This document shows positions 60,651 to 64,000 of a stretch of 64,000 bases of DNA, piece by piece. The stretch covers positions 2,263,705 to 2,327,704 of the forward strand of contig JAVSMS010000001.1 in the NCBI GenBank assembly GCA_032027085.1, read 5' to 3'. This stretch comes from Pseudorhodoplanes sp. GTDB lineage: Bacteria > Pseudomonadota > Alphaproteobacteria > Rhizobiales > Xanthobacteraceae. How positions within the stretch are numbered: position 1 is the stretch's first letter; each line of letters starts with the position of its first letter. Both the position numbers and the translations under genes were made by a program. The notes under the pieces were generated by a model. The model made no database searches and had not been told where the DNA came from. It saw only the letters and a program-made list of their open reading frames with translations.

Positions 60651-62075
60651 GTGCCGATCCGCTTTCGACTGAATGGAGTTCCACGGGTCCTGGACGGGCT
60701 TTCGCTCACCGTGACCGTTCTGGACTACCTTCGAGGGACGGAGCGCCTGACCGGCACCAAGGAAGGCTGCGCCGAGGGCGATTGTGGGGCCTGCACAATT
60801 GTGGTGGCCAAGCCGGGGCCAGATGGACCGCGTTACGAAGCGGTGAACTCCTGCCTCATGCTGGTACCGCAGCTCGCGGGCTGTGACGTTCTGACCATCG
60901 AGGGGCTTGCGGCGCGCGACGGAGAATTGCACCCGATCCAGTCGGCGCTGGTGAATGCCGACGCCACTCAATGCGGATTCTGCACGCCGGGCTTCGCGAT
61001 GGCGATGTTCGCCTTCTCGCAGGACGGCAGCGCGCGCGACGACGAGACGATCCACGAAGCGCTGGCCGGCAACCTGTGCCGCTGCACCGGCTACCGGCCG
61101 ATCGTCGAAGCCTGCCGCAAGCTGCAGCCGGCACCGGCCGGGTGCGTTGAGCACATGCAAGAGAACGATACGCTGCCGCTGAATGATGAAGATGCCGTCC
61201 ATCGTTGCGGAGAGCAGATTTTCTACGCGCCGGCGTCGCTCGACGCACTGACCGCTTTGCGCGCGCAGAACCCTGACGCCATCCTGCTTGGCGGCGGCAC
61301 CGATCTTGGCCTGCGGGTGAGCAAGGAGCGCGAAGCATTTCCGGCGGTGATCTGGGCCGGGGCGGTGGCCGAGCTCAAGCGTTTGCAGGATGGGGACGGC
61401 GTGCTGGAGATCGGCGGCGCCGTCACCTATTCGGAGGCGTTGCCGCTGCTCGACAAGCATTTTCCATCCTTCGCTGCGCTTGTCCGTCGCGTCGGCTCGC
61501 GGCAAATCCGCAATCTCGGCACGTTCGCAGGCAATCTCGCCACGGCATCGCCGATCGGCGACACCATTCCCTGCTTGTTCGCGCTGAATGCGGAAGTGAC
61601 GTTGCGCTCGCAAGCGGGCATGCGCAGCTTGCCGGTGGAGCAATTCATTGCTGGTTATCGCAAGACCGCAATGCAGCCAGACGAGTTCATTGAATCAATC
61701 CGTATTCCGGTCGCGCGCGGAGATCGCATTTTCAAAGCCTACAAATTGTCCAAGCGGTTCGATCAGGACATTTCCACCCTGGTGGCGGCTTTCAGCCTTG
61801 CGATCGAGAATGGCATTGTGCGCGATATCCGGGCGGCGTTCGGCGGCATGGCGGCGCAGACAGCGCGCGCCAGACATGTCGAAGCCTCTCTGGTGGGTAA
61901 GGCATGGACAGCAAATGCGGTTGCTGACATCGATGCCATCATCGCGCAGGATTTCAGGCCGATGAACGATCATCGGGGCGGCGCGGATTATCGCCTGCGC
62001 GCGGCCGCCAATCTCGTCCGCCGGCTGCAGGCTGAAACATCTTCTTCGCAACCCGTACAGGTCTGGTTGCTATGA
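60651..62075 (+). CDS. xdhA: Xanthine dehydrogenase small subunit XdhA
   Basis: A ~474-residue subunit carrying two 2Fe-2S clusters and FAD. Cluster motifs are CAEGDCGACTIVV, QCGFCTPGFAMAM and NLCRCTGYRPI; the FAD segment is LLGGGTDLGLRV and LGTFAGNLATASPIGD. GTG 60651 is preferred (GAGG 9 bp upstream; VPIRFRLNG is the normal N-terminus); a TTG at 60633 is an alternative. The stop overlaps the xdhB ATG, so the two subunits are translationally coupled. The enzyme oxidises hypoxanthine and xanthine to urate. Confidence 0.92.
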   Translation: MPIRFRLNGVPRVLDGLSLTVTVLDYLRGTERLTGTKEGCAEGDCGACTIVVAKPGPDGPRYEAVNSCLMLVPQLAGCDVLTIEGLAARDGELHPIQSALVNADATQCGFCTPGFAMAMFAFSQDGSARDDETIHEALAGNLCRCTGYRPIVEACRKLQPAPAGCVEHMQENDTLPLNDEDAVHRCGEQIFYAPASLDALTALRAQNPDAILLGGGTDLGLRVSKEREAFPAVIWAGAVAELKRLQDGDGVLEIGGAVTYSEALPLLDKHFPSFAALVRRVGSRQIRNLGTFAGNLATASPIGDTIPCLFALNAEVTLRSQAGMRSLPVEQFIAGYRKTAMQPDEFIESIRIPVARGDRIFKAYKLSKRFDQDISTLVAAFSLAIENGIVRDIRAAFGGMAAQTARARHVEASLVGKAWTANAVADIDAIIAQDFRPMNDHRGGADYRLRAAANLVRRLQAETSSSQPVQVWLL

Positions 62076-64000
62076 CGGCTCCGCTCGGACGCATCCAGGG
62101 CGGCATTCATGCATCGATCCGGCATGACAGCGCCGCCGGCCATGTCAGCGGCAGTGCGCTCTATATCGACGATATCCCGAATGTGCCCGGTGCGCTGGAA
62201 AGCGCGCTTGTGCTCAGCCCACATGCGCATGCGCGCATCAGGTCGATCGATGTGTCGGCGGCGCTGGCATCGCCGGGCGTCGTAGCTGCTATTTCCGCAA
62301 AAGATATCCCGGGCAAGAACGACATCGGCCCGATCCGGCCCGACGAGCCGCTGCTGCCGTCCGATATTGTGGAATATGAAGGCCAGCCGGTGGTCGCGAT
62401 TGCGGCGACGACGCTCGATCATGCGCGCGTCGCGGCAAAGCTGGTGAAGATCGATTACGAAGTGCTGGAGCCGGTGCTGACGGTCGAGGAAGCAATCAAG
62501 CGCCGGCTATTCCTCACGCCGCCGCAAATCATGACACGCGGCGACGTGGATGCGGCGCTGAAAAGCACGGCACATCGTTTGTCCGGCGAGCTGCGCTGCG
62601 GCGGGCAGGATCACTTCTACCTTGAGGGGCAGGTCGCCATCGCCACGCCCGGCGAAGGCCGCGACATGCACATCTTCTCCTCCACTCAGCATCCGACCGA
62701 GGTGCAGCACGGCGTGGCGCATCTCCTGGGGATTCCGTTCAACGCAGTCACCTGCGAGGTGCGGCGCATGGGCGGCGGCTTCGGCGGCAAGGAGAGCCAG
62801 GCCACGATCATCGCCGGCATTGCCGCGGTGCTGGCGTGGAAGACGCGCCGGCCGGTCAAGCTGCGGCTACCGCGCGACGACGACATGCGCGCGACCGGAA
62901 AGCGGCATCCCTTCCTGTTCCGCTACGATGTCGGCTTCGACGGCAGCGGCGCGATCGCTGGCCTCGATCTGATGCTGGCGGCGAATGGCGGCAATGTCGC
63001 CGACCACACGCCGGCGGTGCTGACGCGTGCACTGTGCCATGCCGACAATTGCTACTGGCTGCCGAACCTCCGCTTCACCGGCTACACCTGCAAGACCAAT
63101 ATCGTCTCCAATACGGCCTTCCGCGGCTATGGCGGTCCGCAGGGGATGTTCGTTATCGAGACGATCATCGAGATCGTGGCGCGCCATCTCGGCAAGACGC
63201 CGCAAGAGATCCGACAGCGCAATTTCTACGGCATCGGTCGGAATGATGTCACGCCTTACGGCATGAAGGTCGAGGACAATATCATCGAGCGCGTGCTCGA
63301 CGAACTCGATCGCAATGTCGATCTGGCCGCGTGGCGGAAGGATATTGTCGCGTTCAATGAGGCGAGCCCCGTCATCAAGAAAGGGCTCGCGACCATGCCG
63401 GTGAAATTCGGCATTTCCTTCAACAGGCCGGCGCTGAACCAGGCCGGCGCGCTAGTGCACGTCTATACCGATGGCAGCGTCACCCTGAATCACGGCGGCA
63501 CCGAGATGGGGCAGGGGCTGTTCATCAAGGTGGCGCAGGTTGTCGCGGAAGCGTTCCAGATCGACATTGGAAACATCAGAATAACGCCGACGAGCACCGG
63601 GAAAGTGCCGAATACGTCGCCGACCGCCGCGTCTTCCGGCTCCGATCTGAATGGCATGGCGGCACTCAATGCCGCCGAACAGATCAAGGCACGGATGGCC
63701 GACGTCGCTGCGGAACAGTTCAACGTGCCGGTCGGCGAGGTCGTTTTTCAGCAGAATCGTGTTTATGCCGGCAACCGATCCATGTCGTTTGCCGAACTCG
63801 CCGCCCTCTCATGGGAAAAGCGCGTCTCGCTGTCCGCCACCGGCTATTACCGCACGCCGAAAATCCATTGGGATTTCGCCACCAATACCGGCCGCCCGTT
63901 CTATTACTTCACCTATGGCGCGGCCGCGGCAGAAGTCGCCATCGACACGCTGACCGGCGAATCGCGGGTGCTGCGCGCCGAGCTCGTCCAGGATTGCGGC
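62072..64000 (+). CDS. xdhB: Xanthine dehydrogenase large (molybdopterin) subunit XdhB, 3' end outside window
   Basis: The frame stays open from ATG 62072 to the window edge (643 codons), so the gene is truncated by the window, not broken. The molybdenum-cofactor subunit features are present: RMGGGFGGKESQA, GGQDHFYLEGQ, NTAFRGYGGPQGM with the substrate-binding Arg, and GGTEMGQGLFIKVAQV. The missing C-terminal part should contain the catalytic Glu. Start overlaps the xdhA stop (ATGA). An xdhC maturation gene would be expected downstream. Confidence 0.93.
   Translation, partial: MTAPLGRIQGGIHASIRHDSAAGHVSGSALYIDDIPNVPGALESALVLSPHAHARIRSIDVSAALASPGVVAAISAKDIPGKNDIGPIRPDEPLLPSDIVEYEGQPVVAIAATTLDHARVAAKLVKIDYEVLEPVLTVEEAIKRRLFLTPPQIMTRGDVDAALKSTAHRLSGELRCGGQDHFYLEGQVAIATPGEGRDMHIFSSTQHPTEVQHGVAHLLGIPFNAVTCEVRRMGGGFGGKESQATIIAGIAAVLAWKTRRPVKLRLPRDDDMRATGKRHPFLFRYDVGFDGSGAIAGLDLMLAANGGNVADHTPAVLTRALCHADNCYWLPNLRFTGYTCKTNIVSNTAFRGYGGPQGMFVIETIIEIVARHLGKTPQEIRQRNFYGIGRNDVTPYGMKVEDNIIERVLDELDRNVDLAAWRKDIVAFNEASPVIKKGLATMPVKFGISFNRPALNQAGALVHVYTDGSVTLNHGGTEMGQGLFIKVAQVVAEAFQIDIGNIRITPTSTGKVPNTSPTAASSGSDLNGMAALNAAEQIKARMADVAAEQFNVPVGEVVFQQNRVYAGNRSMSFAELAALSWEKRVSLSATGYYRTPKIHWDFATNTGRPFYYFTYGAAAAEVAIDTLTGESRVLRAELVQDCG

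Overview
The window looks like chromosomal DNA of a GC-rich alphaproteobacterium of the order Hyphomicrobiales (Rhizobiales), close to the Nitrobacteraceae/Xanthobacteraceae (Bradyrhizobium, Rhodopseudomonas and Pseudolabrys type). Support comes from box and aminobenzoyl-CoA type aromatic catabolism, many branched-chain-amino-acid-type (Liv) ABC transporters, EcfG-type stress promoters (GGAAC-N16/17-CGTT), a DUF1127 protein, an alphaproteobacterial transglutaminase-like protease, and short palindromic intergenic repeats. The exact genus is inference. I saw no rRNA, tRNA, CRISPR array, transposase or phage gene.

Layout. 1-5.3 kb: aerobic benzoyl-CoA epoxidation (boxC-boxB-boxA) behind a promoter whose -10 is covered by a TGCA palindrome. 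5.6-10.2 kb: a class V glyoxylate-type aminotransferase, divergent from a 994-residue FAD/Fe-S 2-hydroxyacid dehydrogenase. 10.1-14.6 kb: a trehalose operon (otsB, GH15, otsA) ending in a homologue of the Anabaena sensory rhodopsin transducer. 14.9-18.8 kb: a perfect 26-bp palindrome, a decayed enolase-superfamily gene, and three sugar/polyol-type catabolic genes. 18.8-20.9 kb: a stress island (udgX, a frameshifted SDR, a 70-residue protein, a CsbD protein) with four EcfG-type promoters.

21.0-32.9 kb: six co-directional minus-strand genes encode a FecR/VCBS/RTX exoprotein, its type I secretion ATPase and adaptor, a CHASE2 adenylate cyclase, an MBL-fold hydrolase and a membrane cyclic-nucleotide-binding protein. 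They converge on a LapG-like protease. This is the best candidate here for an undescribed system: adhesin display controlled through cAMP. 33-36.8 kb: an FAD monooxygenase, a DUF1127 protein, an OsmC protein divergent from a TetR regulator with clear operators, and a cupin.

36.9-50.1 kb: a Liv-type transporter, a bifunctional 2-aminobenzoyl-CoA/salicylyl-CoA monooxygenase-reductase, and a MarR-led operon of enoyl-CoA hydratase, acyl-CoA dehydrogenase, aryl-CoA ligase, RidA and a TonB/TolA-like protein. Three copies of one palindrome (core TTTAAGCTTAAA) join these into a regulon. 50.2-60.4 kb: a GntR regulator, an unexported binding-protein-fold protein, and a second Liv transporter with three paralogous binding proteins and a MetE-like enzyme. 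60.6 kb to the end: xanthine dehydrogenase xdhA and a truncated xdhB.
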